In this document: positions 43,334 to 53,948 of the stretch, piece after piece
Numbering within the stretch: the stretch's first letter is position 1
Layout: every line of letters begins with the position of its first letter
From: Paulinella micropora
Taxonomy: Eukaryota; Cercozoa; Imbricatea; Euglyphida
Assembly: GCA_009731375.1 (NCBI GenBank)
Contig: BJOX01000010.1
Coordinates: 239,960-303,959, forward strand
Direction: 5' to 3'
DNA length: 64,000 nt
Notes under the pieces: generated by a model
What the model was told of the DNA's origin: nothing
The model's database searches: none
The model's input: only the letters and a program-made list of their open reading frames with translations
Position numbers and translations under genes: made by a program

Positions 43334-44335
43334 ATGGACCATAAACACAGCAATCCACAAAATACTGAAACGGAGGCGGAGTCTCCGCAAGATAAGGAAG
43401 AACTTGAAAAAAAGAAAATTGAAGAAGCTTCTGAAATACACCATCAATCTAAGACCCCTAAAAAATGGAATACTATACTATCCCCTGAGCCAGAACCATT
43501 AAGCCAAGTGTTCATTGACCTTATGGATATGTCTAAAATAGCTACTAAGAAAGGAAACAAAAACTACAACTTTGGTTTAGTAATGATTGATGTTTATTCT
43601 CGTCGTGGCTGGATTGAACCGATAAAAAATAAATCAACTGGCGAAGTATTAGAAGGATTAAAAAAAATGCCGAAACCTAAAAGGATTACGTCAGACAACG
43701 GGAGTGAATATAAAGGTCAAGTTGCTGAATACTTTAAAGACAACGGAATTCAACATACAACTAACGAAGTTGGCGACCACCGAACTATGGGTATTGTAGA
43801 TAGATTTATTAGAACAATAAGGAATGATTTAAATTTTATGTGGGAAGTTAATGACGATTTTGTTTGGGTTCCTTACATTAATGAAATTGTTGATAATTAT
43901 AATAACACATTTCATAATACAATAAAGGCTACACCTATGGAAGTCTATGATGGTAAAAAGAAGAATGACCAAGAAATATACAGAGCCGGTCTTATTAATA
44001 AATTTCCCAAGGGCTCAACCGTGAGAAAAGAACTAGAAAGAACGGTTTTTTCTAAGGGCGATGTTCAGTATTCAAAGAAAGTATATACAGTTAAAGGCCG
44101 GAAAGGCTTTAAGTTAATACTTGGCGACCACGAATTAATTAGTCCTCAACAATTATTAAAGTCCAAAATGGAAGAACAAGAACCGGAAGAAATTAAACTT
44201 CAACTAGCCGACCACATTAAAGAAGTAACTAAACAAAAAAAGAATACTAACTTATTAAAGTCATTAGACGTAAAACCTGAAAACATCCGTAGTAGTGCAC
44301 GGATTAAGAAAAAGAAAGAAATAATGGATTTGTAA
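43334..44335 (+). CDS. int: rve-family (retroviral-type) integrase
   Basis: 333 residues. It inserts the virus genome into host DNA, making the 6-bp target duplication. The core has Asp62 (VFIDLMD), MIDVYSRRGW, Asp121 (ITSDNGSEY) and GIVDRFIRTIRN at 153-164. The third acidic residue, normally Glu, is Asp156, 35 residues after Asp121. The C-terminal part (KKVYTVKGRKGFKLIL, then ELISPQQLL) looks like a small beta-barrel tail. The N-terminal 45 residues are acidic and low-complexity, without a clear HHCC finger. The frame is intact. Two promoter-like motifs precede the ATG. Confidence 0.88.
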   Translation: MDHKHSNPQNTETEAESPQDKEELEKKKIEEASEIHHQSKTPKKWNTILSPEPEPLSQVFIDLMDMSKIATKKGNKNYNFGLVMIDVYSRRGWIEPIKNKSTGEVLEGLKKMPKPKRITSDNGSEYKGQVAEYFKDNGIQHTTNEVGDHRTMGIVDRFIRTIRNDLNFMWEVNDDFVWVPYINEIVDNYNNTFHNTIKATPMEVYDGKKKNDQEIYRAGLINKFPKGSTVRKELERTVFSKGDVQYSKKVYTVKGRKGFKLILGDHELISPQQLLKSKMEEQEPEEIKLQLADHIKEVTKQKKNTNLLKSLDVKPENIRSSARIKKKKEIMDL

Positions 44336-44461
44336 TTTATTAATAAATTTGTAAGCTAAGTCAAGTTAATACATATATCCCTGTAGGTGATATTGAAACT
44401 AGAATAAGCAAATTAATATTTTTTAATGCTACCAAGATAAGCAAAGAAGAACTTTTTTTCC

Positions 44462-44981
44462 TTAATCAACTTTAGCTGGAAGTATTTTCGCAATCTGTGT
44501 AACATCATACACTTTTGGAATATTGCCCAAGGTAGGTGAAAAAAATTTTTTTCCATCCTTGAGAAACACTACCCAGACAAGGTCTCCTTTTGAAACACTT
44601 TTGAGTGTGCTACGTGCTCCCATGCCTGTAATTGCAGCATCACCAGCCTTCCTATCCTTGCTGATAAGCATATTTTTCTCATCTCCTCTCAAAAAATACT
44701 GATTCTCTGCTTTCGTCGGTGTAAATTTGATTTTTTTTTCAGTAATAGTCAGAGCAGCCATCCCTGCTGTCGCTGTTTCAAATTTTGGTTCAGCCTACAC
44801 AATTATAAATGAGAACAAGCAATAATAAAAATAAATTACTTTTGCTTCATCAGCAGGTGCTTGTGCAGGTGCAACAGGCTCCTACAATACACAAACCATA
44901 ATAAGAACAACAACAAAAAAGAAAAGATATCATTACCTGCGGAGCTGGTGCTGGCTCTTCTTCCTTCTTCTTGGGAGGCAT
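44462..44981 (-). CDS. Small protein encoded by three exons
   Basis: The third exon is open by itself (ATG at 44761), but the frame continues upstream through two short GT-AG introns: exon 1 44981-44937 (ATG CCT CCC, KKKEEEPAPAPQ), intron 44936-44882 (55 bp), exon 2 44881-44840 (EPVAPAQAPADEAK), intron 44839-44795 (45 bp), exon 3 44794-44462. All joins are in phase 0, giving 139 residues. The N-terminus is Lys then Ala/Pro-rich; the C-terminal domain (YFLRGDEKNMLISKDRK...GDLVWVVFLKDGKKFF) is not recognised. GTAGGTG lies right before ATG 44981, as in other virus leaders. Splicing inside a virus of this group is notable; it might be a captured host gene. Confidence 0.55.
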
Positions 44982-44984
44982 CAC

Positions 44985-45042
44985 CTACATAAACACACAG
45001 AGGGACAATATGTGTTTATGTAGGGGTAGTTTAATGTCTTGC
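44985..45042. repeat. Inverted repeat upstream of the spliced gene
   Basis: CCTACATAAACAC at 44984-44996 is repeated inverted as GTGTTTATGTAGG at about 45014-45027. It spans the leader of the spliced gene and the 3' side of the next one. Confidence 0.5.
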
Positions 45043-45068
45043 CCAGGACTTTATATAGTCAGCTATTT

Positions 45069-45542
45069 TTACCCCTCAACCCTATTTCTGTATTTATTAT
45101 ATTTATCCAAAACCATATCAAAGCTATCTCCATTACATATTAACTTCCTCGCCTGCTCCTCCTCTCTCAAACTCAATGGTTGCTTTCTAGCTAGCAACCA
45201 ACTATCCAACAACCTCTCCTCTTTCTTTCTTCTTTCTTCTTCTCTCTTTCTCTTTCTTTTCATTTTATCATTATTTTTCTTTTTTTGCTTCTCTTCTTCT
45301 ATCTCTGCTAATCTTTCGTCTATCGCATCCTCTCTCTCTTCAAGCTCTTCTTTTTTCTTAGTTAGTTCTTTTATTTTTTCATTTATCAATTCAATTTGAT
45401 TACTTACTGTTATTTTATGCCTATTTACTATGCTTTCTTGTTTATCTATATAATATTCTATCCAGTCATTACTGTCTCGCCTTATACTCTCATTATCAGA
45501 ATTATCAGAATAATTATCAAAGTTATCAAAGTTATTGGACAT
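45069..45542 (-). CDS. Coiled-coil protein at the right end of the virus
   Basis: 157 residues from ATG 45542, preceded by TATATAAAAG, a TATA-like stretch. An in-frame ATG at 45689 would add 49 residues, but that part looks random. It starts with Asn/Asp/Ser repeats (NNFDNFDNYSDNSDNES), then a long K/E coiled-coil and a short C-terminal block (LLDSWLLARKQPLSLREEEQARKL, in two parts). Unrecognised; function unknown. Confidence 0.55.
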   Translation of the reverse strand: MSNNFDNFDNYSDNSDNESIRRDSNDWIEYYIDKQESIVNRHKITVSNQIELINEKIKELTKKKEELEEREDAIDERLAEIEEEKQKKKNNDKMKRKRKREEERRKKEERLLDSWLLARKQPLSLREEEQARKLICNGDSFDMVLDKYNKYRNRVEG

Positions 45543-45844
45543 ATATATCACTTTTATATATTTTTGCAAGGGGTAAAATGGCCTTCTTTTCGCTTTGTCA
45601 AAAACACGATTTTCAGCAAAGGAGAAAATCTGTTGGTCTATTTTACAGTTTTCGTGCATAACAATATCTGTCATCAATGTTTCGGTCACGGCTCATTTTC
45701 CTTTGTATTTATTCGTCGCCTATCTAACAGCAACTTCAACAAAAAAGAAAAGAAAAAAACCGCAAAACCCTTTATATATTTTTTTTTCGCAAATTGACAG
45801 CTGTGACTGTGTTCAATGTTGAGAAAGACTACGTGTGTCATTTT

Positions 45845-45966
45845 ATTAACCGTTTCCGCTTTTTTTGGAAATTGCCATTTTGTCCCGTGCGGGCCGGCCG
45901 GTGTGTGTCTCTGTGTGGCGGGGGCGTGTATTGAAAAAGTGTGACGAAGTGGCCCCCTATACTACT
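45845..45966 (-). repeat. Right terminal inverted repeat of the virus
   Basis: Inverted partner of 24689-24795, ending CCCCCTATACTACT. A few substitutions and one inner insertion separate the two, so the copy is not recent or the repeats have not been homogenised. Confidence 0.9.
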
Positions 45967-46560
45967 CACCGTCACGGTGGAACTCAAATCCTGACAACTT
46001 GAAAGTTGCCGTTGGCATCCCCACGAGTCAGGCCCCGCCTAGTAGCCTAGTAAACCGTTAAGAGTTGAAATTCACTGAGCGGCAAACTATCACAGACACG
46101 GCAGTGCGGACATCTCAGCTGAGGCAAACTTGATTGCATGAGGGCCCCTCCGGCAAGCATGCCTTGAACTTCAAAAGCTTTTTCACATAGTATCCTATGT
46201 CCGAGACCGTCTATTGAGACTGACTAACACTCAGCTAGCTGCCAGGCTGCTGCTATGCTGAGGCTCCGGGCAATACAGATATTCTTCGAAACCGCCGGAA
46301 AAGTTAAATAGAAGTATGATTCTTCTTATTTTTCAATTTTGATAATAAGAATCACCGTGGCACAGAGAGTGAGTCCTACTACATTCCAATAGCGAACCAA
46401 CGATGTAGTATGCCCAGACTCATGATACCGCCAGTGCGTGTTACAGTACCGGTATTTCATCGACATTCAATCAGGACCCCGCCGCCGGGTAATAGAACTG
46501 TCGACGGCGGATATTCACTTGATACTAGCATTTACTACAGTAAAATAGTATATGTGATAT
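45967..46560. repeat. Resident repeat (family E), right part
   Basis: CACCGT (45967-45972) is the right target duplication. From 45981 the DNA resembles 49735-50005 (AACTCAAATCCTGACAA against AACTTAAATCCTGACAA, and TAGCGAACCAACGATG against TAGCGAAACAACGATG). It is the interrupted copy of an older repeat, with its left part at about 24658-24682. No gene is seen. Confidence 0.6.
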
Positions 46561-46619
46561 TAAATTAAGATGATTCAAGTCAATTTATTCCAGTCGAGGC
46601 TGACTCGGAAGATTAAGCT

Positions 46620-47861
46620 TCACATAACATACATACATACATACATACATACTACATACATGCATACATACATGCATACATACATACATACATACATACA
46701 TACATACATGCATGCATGCATGCTTACATTCATACATAAATGCAAGCATACCTACCTACCTACCTACCTACCGACAGACAGAGAAAGACATATATACATA
46801 CACACACACACACACATATACATACATACATACATACATACATACATACATACATTCATACATATCTACCTACCTACCTGCTACCTACCTACCTACCTAC
46901 CTACCATACATACATACATACATACCTACCTACCTACCTACCTACATACATACATACATACATACATACATACATACATGCATGCATGCATGCATACATA
47001 CATACATACATACATACATGCTTACATGCGTACATACATTCATGCATACATGCACACATACATACATGCATGCATGCATGCATGCATCCATCCATCCATC
47101 CATACATCCATACATACATACATACATACATACATACCCACCTACTTACCGACAGACCGACCGACAGACAGACAGATAGATAAATAGACAGAACGACCGA
47201 CAGATAGACAGATTGATAGACAGACACCAACCGACCGACAGACCGACCGACTGACCGACTGACCGACATACCTACCTACCTACCTACCTACCTACATACA
47301 TACATACACATACATACATGCATGCACGCATACATACATACCTACCTACCTACCTACCTGCTTACCTAGATACATGCATATCTACATACATACATACATA
47401 CATACATACATACATACATGCATACATACATACATACATACATACATACATACATACCTGACTACCTACCGACATACATACCTACCTACCTACCTACTTA
47501 CCTACCTACCTACATACATACATACATACATACATATCTATCTACCTACTTACCTACCTACTTACATACTTACACACATCCATCCATCCATCCATCCATC
47601 CATACATACATACATACATACATAAATACATAAATACATAAATACATACATACATACATACCTACATACGTACCTACATACATACATACATACATACATA
47701 TATACATACATACATATATACATACCTACCTACCTACCTACCTACCTACATACATACATACATACATACATACATACCTATCTACGTACCTACGTACCTA
47801 CCTACTTACCTACTTACATACATATCTACATATATACATACATACATACATACATACATAC
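46620..47861. repeat. CATA / TACC / GACA microsatellite field
   Basis: 1.2 kb of CATA interleaved with TACC, CATC, CATG and GACA/GACC blocks. Changes between unit types are sharp. Its right end (CATACAG) is the donor side of the minus-strand gene that follows. Long frames here are repeat translations. Confidence 0.95.
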
Positions 47862-48449
47862 AGGAATACTTCCCAGGGCTGCTGCTGGAGTCGTACCAAT
47901 CAGGGATGATGGGGGCACGGTAACAGGAGTGCTTGCAGGGGTTGGAAGTACCAATCCAGGAAGTGATCCAGGTGCTCCAGGCAACGAAGTTGAAGCAGGT
48001 AAATGATTAACAAATACCTCGAGAGGGATGAAGGTACCCAATTGATTCCAAATGGCTTCGTGCTGAGCTGCAGAGCCTGTAGGTCCCAGATACTCCTGGT
48101 AGATGTCGTGGGCTGTCACGTTGGGGTTACACATCAGCTTGAGGGATGGTGTCGGTACCAATGGTAGGTGAAGCAAATTGGTTTGCTTGTCTTTTACTGC
48201 TTTGAGTAAAATGTTCCTGTACTCACCAGAGTAATTGGTGAATAAATCCTCTCGAAACTGCGTTGATTGCGTCCAAGAGAGGTCCGTAGTAAGAGGAGTA
48301 GACTTCCCTTCCTCCACTTTTTTCAGGAACTTCTTCTCCGAAGGCAGAAGACCATGGTAGACGCCCAGGATGGTAAAAGGGTCCAAGCATTTCCTCTTGT
48401 GCTCCCGAAGACGCGACAGGGGATCGTCGTGGCGCGAGTTGGCGAACAT
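47862..48449 (-). CDS. Exon of an unrecognised host gene
   Basis: 196 codons with a GTATGT donor at 47861 (minus sense), where the repeat begins. ATG 48449 has an in-frame TGA nine bases upstream, so it may be the true start. The first 150 residues look globular (LDPFTILGVYHGLLPSEKKF, HDIYQEYLGPTGSAAQ), followed by a Pro/Thr/Ser-rich tail (PTPASTPVTVPPSS). No family is recognised. Later exons would lie below 46.6 kb or are lost. Confidence 0.5.
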
Positions 48450-50183
48450 TCCACGTCACCAGGGGTAGGCCAGACAGTGTGGGTACACTTGTAGAGCACG
48501 ATGAGCAGTAAGGAAGATGATCTTGTTGGGAGATAAGGGGGTGACCCTAACACAATTGCAAACAAAACCAGACACATACTGTGTTGGTTGACTGCATAGA
48601 GTGTAGGAGAACAGAGAGACGACACAAAAATGCAAAGAGGGGTGACAGGTGAACGATATGTCTCACATATGTGTTTGTTGCTGATCTCTGATCTCCCACG
48701 TTCGTTGAATAGTACCTTCCTTGTAGGAGGTGCTTTCAAATCGATCTGTCGACAGAGCACACAAAACTTGTGTGTGCAGTTTCCACTTGAAAGGAAAATT
48801 TGAATTGTGAGTCAAGTTGGATACAACCCCAAGGGATAAATACACAACAAACTCTTATTAAAAGTCTCCATGGCTGCAAACAGCCCTAACTCTTAAGAGC
48901 AGGTGAAATACCAGTAAATAGCTGAGAGGTCACTTCGTTTATTTACGTAGATTTCTACTGGTTTGCAGACTTGGTTTGCAAACTACGATCTTGGTTGAAC
49001 GTAGATTGTGAGTTGGTATCATGTGGACGACACTTGAAGATGAATGCGCACTGATATACTTGAAGGAGGGCTTTGAAGATTTGATGTTCAAGTGGAAGTC
49101 AGAGATTTTCATTTGGGAAATCTCTCTAAGTAATTGATGTAAAAAACTAAATGTGTGACAAAAAATAATTTTTCTGTTCTCTTGACTGTTCCCCAAAATT
49201 TACCGTAAATTGTGGTTTTTCGGAAAATCGTGGACTGAAAAAGGCAATGGAGAAGGGAAACAGTCTTTCAATGGCAATTGCTGTAAAGACTTTGATTAAA
49301 TCGTTTGAAGTCATTCCTGGACGAAATCGAAAGCTAGTTAGTAGTGAAGTCGAAACGTCGTGCAGAGGAGAATCCAACGGATCAGTCAAAAACAGTAAAA
49401 TGTCAACGGTAGTGGTTTTGGCCGGTCGTCAAAAAGTGCTCAGCCTGAGTCTGATAATTACATAATAGTAAACCCCTGTTATTAAATAACTATTAATACT
49501 ATATGATTCGTGAAAGTATTAATATTTTTAGTAATTAAAAAAGTGTTTGCGTAAAACTTAAAAAAAATAATATTAATAATACATATTAATAAATAAGATT
49601 TAAAAAAACTTGAAAAAAAAATAATGTTCAAGTTCAATGATATTAATATTAATATATATATAAATTCAGGTCAAAGCAATCAATGTGGCCGGGAGGTTAT
49701 TACTATAGGAATGCCACAGCATAGCGGAACTTAAATCCTGACAATCATCACGACTCCGGTAAAGGGTTAAGCAAACAGCATACAATATATGGGACCCAAG
49801 CATCAAAGCTCCCCCCAATATTATCCTATATCTAACTCTGTAACGATAACCGAAAGTATTCTTCTAAACTGATGTAATAAGAATTCATCTTATAACACAT
49901 TTAATAATAAGCCTTGAACCACTTCACGAGTAAGTTCCTCAGTATTAAATCAAATAGCGAAACAACGATGCAGTATACAGTGGGTGTTACATCTCTTCTG
50001 TTTCTTCTGTCTCTTCTGATCCCTCTGTTTCCTTTGTTTCTCCTGATAATAATGATAATAATAAGAGTAACAATAATTACAATAATGCTGATCATAAAAA
50101 TAATAATATTTGTAATACTCACAAGAACAACAACAACAACAACAACAATGACAACGCGACGACGACGATAAGACGACAACAAC

Positions 50184-50244
<61 letters not shown>

Positions 50245-50400
50245 ACGACAACAACGACGACGACGACGACGACGATGACAGTGGCAACAAATACGACTAT
50301 AAGTCACGGTTGGATAGAGGTTACAGAAATTAAGACTTAGAGACTCATCAATAGAAAGCAAACAGAAGCCACGCCAAATTGCAAGCAATCAGCAAACTAT
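48450..50400. other. Unassigned DNA with family E and F repeats
   Basis: No convincing gene. 49469-49495 repeats a TAAACCCCTGTTATTAAA stretch also at 10821. 49688-50005 is the uninterrupted family E copy used here to read the virus insertion site. 50120-50275 is (CAA)n and (ACG)n trinucleotide repeat. Confidence 0.5.
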
Positions 50401-50638
50401 TTTCTATATGATGGCTGTTATGAACAGCGCCTGCTCCGTTGAGCTTGAAGTCCCACAAGCCGTAAGCGTCAGGGATAGCGCAGTACGCGATGGCGGAGGA
50501 GAAATTGGACAGGTCGATGGAGGCGGGGTCGTAGTCGAGGGAACACACCACGTTGTATTTCTCGATAGCGGCCGCTCTGACCTGTTGAACATAGACAAGG
50601 ATAGATAGGTAGATATAGATAGTAGATAGGTAGATAGG

Positions 50639-50690
<52 letters not shown>

Positions 50691-50886
50691 GACACCTGTT
50701 GGCCAGCTCCGATAGGAAAGTGTGTGCCGATCGGTACAGCCTACATACATGCATCACACATACATGCATACATATATACATACATACATGCATACATACA
50801 TACATACATACGTACATACATACATACATACATACATACATACATACATACATACATACATACATACATAGATAGATAGACAGACC

Positions 50887-50939
<53 letters not shown>

Positions 50940-51352
50940 CCTTACCTGTTTCTACGCAGGTTCCGCAAGTAGCATAGCGAGAACAGTCTACCGCACCGGC
51001 TGCAGGGACAGCGGAAGAGGAAGCAGAGGCAGCGAGCACGGGAGAGCTAGTTGGCGAGTGGGCAGGAGAATGTGTGGTGGTGGTGGTGGCTGCAGGGAGG
51101 GGAGAGGAAGAAGCGGGAAGCTCGGAAGGGGTTGAAGAGTGGGAAGGAGAGTGTGTTGAGGTGGTGGAGGGAGGGGGAGAGGCGGGAGGGATTGAAGAGT
51201 GGGAAGGAGAGTGCGTTGAGGTGGTGGAGGGAGGGGCAGAGGTGGAGATGGAGATACTGGCAGCGGGAGTAGCAGAGGCCTAGGTAGGTAGGTTGGTAGG
51301 TTGGTAGATAGGTAGGTAGGTAGGTAGGTGGGTAGGTAGGTAGGTAGGTAGG

Positions 51353-51399
<47 letters not shown>

Positions 51400-52392
51400 G
51401 AGAGGGAGAAGCCGAAGAAGTTTGAGAGATCGAGGCGGAGAGAGACTGGGATGAGGTTGCAGAGGGAGAAGGAGAAGGCGAAGGGGTGGGCAGACTGCCG
51501 GTGATGAGGGCTGCGACATGCATACATACATACATACATACATACATCATACATACATGCATACATACATACATACATACATACATACATACATACATAC
51601 ATACACATACATACATACATACATACACGCATACATGCACACACACATACCTGTCCCTCCGGCGTGCGCTGTGTGTTCGTGGTAGGCCAGGGTGAACTGC
51701 ACAGTCACGCTGTCTGGCAGAGGGTGGCTGGCAGGCGTCAGAAGGACGTCCAGGCAGAGAGTGCCTTGGCTGGATGCAGCGCTTGGGCATTGACCGACCG
51801 CGCAGTTGGCAGGCTGCAGCGCGAGGAAAGACCAGACAGCCAGCACCTCTCTGCAGGGCACAGCTCCGAGCTGCACCGTAATGTGCTTGGCCAGCACCAC
51901 ATGCAGCGTGTAGCCGACGAGCTGCGCTGCTGTGTTCTGTTGAGGCAGCAAGACGCGCGGCCGACCCGCCAGCAGCGCCAAGGCGGCGTAGGTGTGTGCC
52001 ATGGTGCCGATGGTGTACTCAGACTCGGGAATGACTTGAGGGTGGTCCACGTACCGAGCAAGATCGGGACTGCAGAGATAGACAAGTAGGTAGGTAGGTA
52101 GGTAGGTAAGTAGGTACATTGACAGAAAGATGGATGGATGGATGGATGGCTATACCTGGGTCGCCTGTGTTCCAGATGGAGGGGTAGTTATTGGCCTCGT
52201 GCTGCACGTACTTGTAGAAGACGTGTCCGTTACTGAGGTGCGCGAAGGGCCCAAATACAGGTATACCTACAGATAATATGTATGTATGTATGTATATATC
52301 ACGGTATGTATGTATGTATGCATTTTTTTGGTGTAATTGGTATGTGACCTGGGTAGGGTTCCGCTTCACTGTCCGCGCTGCACACCTGTGAT

Positions 52393-52418
52393 AAAGTAGG
52401 TAAGCAAGTAAGCAAGCG

Positions 52419-52453
<35 letters not shown>

Positions 52454-52591
52454 TAGTAAGTTAGTGAGGAAGTAAGGAAGAAAGGAAGTAAGTAAGTAAG
52501 TAATAAGTAAGTAAGTAAGTGTGTAAGTAAGTAACTAAGTAAGCAAGTAAGTAAGTAAGTAAGTAAGTAATTAAGTAAAGTAAGGTCTTAC
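52393..52591. repeat. (AAGT)n intron
   Basis: AAGT units with AAGC/TAGT variants fill the intron between GH9 exons 52779-52592 and 52385-52349. Confidence 0.9.
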
Positions 52592-52872
52592 CTCGCAGGT
52601 GGGACGCCTGGGGGGCCGCGGGGCGAGTCCGGTGATGAAGCTGCGGGAGAGAGGATTAGCTCCCAGTTGTGCGTCGATGTTGAGGTAGGCCGCGTTGACA
52701 GCGTCCGTGTTAGGCGTGAAGTGGTTAGCCCGCAACAGGGAAAGAGCGGGGATCGAGCCGTACGTGAAGACACCCCAGCCTACAGAGGGAGGTACATGGG
52801 TAAGTAGGCAGGTAGGTAGGTAGGTAGGTAGGTAGGTAGGTAGGCAGGTAGGCAGGTAGGTAGGTAGGTAGG

Positions 52873-52924
<52 letters not shown>

Positions 52925-52929
<5 letters not shown>

Positions 52930-53027
52930 GAGATATCGCAAAAGGAATGTAGTCCTTACAAAGGAACGCAGTTTCACATCAAACAGCGATTTATGTACTG
53001 TGCATGTGTCCGGGATGGGAAAGATAG
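52925..53027 (-). repeat. Repeat family B, copy 2 (5' truncated)
   Basis: Only the 3' 100 bp of the family, ending CGATATCTCATC(TATC)n in the minus sense, inside a GH9 intron with GATA repeat on both sides. Confidence 0.75.
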
Positions 53028-53073
53028 ATAGATAAATAGATAGATAATAGATAGATAGATGGATGGATGGATG

Positions 53074-53130
<57 letters not shown>

Positions 53131-53948
53131 GTAGATAGATACCGATCCATGAAGATACGTCAAGTCGTGCCCCGTTGAGGTCAAGGTTGCTGTTGGTCTT
53201 GGCAATCAGGTCGTTGACGCCGTTGGTGAAGTACTGCTTGGCCAGCCGTTGGCCACTTTGTCTGCTGCGCCCTGCGAATGCGCGTAGGCCCAGTACGCCT
53301 CTGCCGTGTGTGCCAGCCCTGCGCAGACAGACAGACAGATAGGTAGGTAGGTAGGCAGCTAGGTAGGCAGGTAGGTAGGTAGGTAGGTAGGTAGGTAGGT
53401 AGGTAGGTAGGTAGCTGCATAGCTGACCTGCGCCGCTGTCGCTTGAGGGAGGGTTGGTCAGCACGTACTCTCCATAGCTGGCGGCGTTGGTTGCACGGAA
53501 CAGCTCCGCAGCGGCCCACACTCTCTCGTCCATGTCAAACACGTCGTTAGCTTCACCCGTGACACGGTCTGGAGGGTTGCGAAAACCTGCCGTAACAGTG
53601 TCATTTCGTGTGGTGAAGAGGGAGGCAGCAGGGGGGAGAAAAAAGGCAGTAGTGAGGCTGCAGAAGAGGGGAGAAGAAAGGCAGAAGTGAGGCAGCAGAG
53701 GGGAGACAAAAGGCAGCAGTCATGGTACCTCCAAGTGGAATGGGGTCTGCATGCGCCTGCAGGAAGCTCCAAGCTAGCTGCGCCTGCTCCAGACACAGCT
53801 GCGACAGCGTGCTGTTGTAAGCGTGGAAAGCGCGACTGAAGGAAGCCAGCACCGCCGCGTGGATCCCCGTGGCGTGTGTGGTCTTGGCTAGGATGTAGCG
53901 AGGCTTGTCGTTATGAGGCATGTCTTGCGTCCAGTCAAGAGTCGTGAC

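Larger units (their letters stand above)
24689..45966. mobile_element. Integrated Polinton/Polinton-like virus, 21.3 kb
   Basis: Bounded by terminal inverted repeats starting AGTAGTATAGGGGGCC and by the 6-bp direct repeat CACCGT at 24683-24688 and 45967-45972, the target duplication size known for Polinton/Maverick integration. Inside are the hallmark genes of this group: protein-primed DNA polymerase B, rve integrase, adenain-like protease, packaging ATPase, major capsid protein and a penton candidate, plus fibre, lipase and regulatory genes. Most virion genes lie in one minus-strand block (29.8-42.6 kb); polymerase and integrase are on the plus strand. Coding density is much higher and microsatellites are absent, unlike the host DNA around it. 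Broken polymerase and fibre suggest an endogenised copy or assembly errors. Confidence 0.92.
50404..53948 (-). pseudogene. GH9 endoglucanase-like gene, spliced, 3' two thirds
   Basis: A cellulase-type glycoside hydrolase family 9 protein cutting beta-1,4-glucan (family role). Exons: 53948-53729, 53586-53428, 53318-53143, 52779-52592, 52385-52349, 52266-52156, 52069-51651, one near 51520-51400, 51279-50946, 50740-50696 and one from about 50578 down. GH9 signs: ATGIHAAVLASFSRAF, DMDERVWAAAELFRAT, DAQLGANPLSRSFITG, then ESEYTIGTMAHTYAAL in place of the usual catalytic Glu segment. After it come an unknown beta-type domain, a Ser/Thr/Pro linker (exon 51279-50946) and a Cys motif (CSRYATCGTC). Exon 53318-53143 is one base short for its flanking phases, and the 52266/52069 join is also off by one, so the gene is damaged or mis-assembled. 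The N-terminal third is not found here. Introns are TACC/TATC/AAGT/CATA repeats. Confidence 0.7.

Noticed and set aside
24682-45980. Virus ends placed at CCACCGT / ACGGTGG
   Set aside because: That would leave no target duplication. Placing the ends at AGTAGTATAG gives an exact 6-bp duplication CACCGT, which suits the integrase type.
46570-47633. Long reading frames on both strands ([16 protein letters not shown] types), here and in the other microsatellite fields
   Set aside because: They are translations of CATA/ATGT or TATC repeats, open in several frames at once, with no coding signal.
49247-49465. Small gene of 72 residues
   Set aside because: No recognisable protein, no supporting splice or promoter signal, and an opposite-strand frame is equally open.
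50119-50388. Leu/Cys/Arg-rich frames at 50.1-50.4 kb
   Set aside because: Translations of (CAA)n and (ACG)n trinucleotide repeat.
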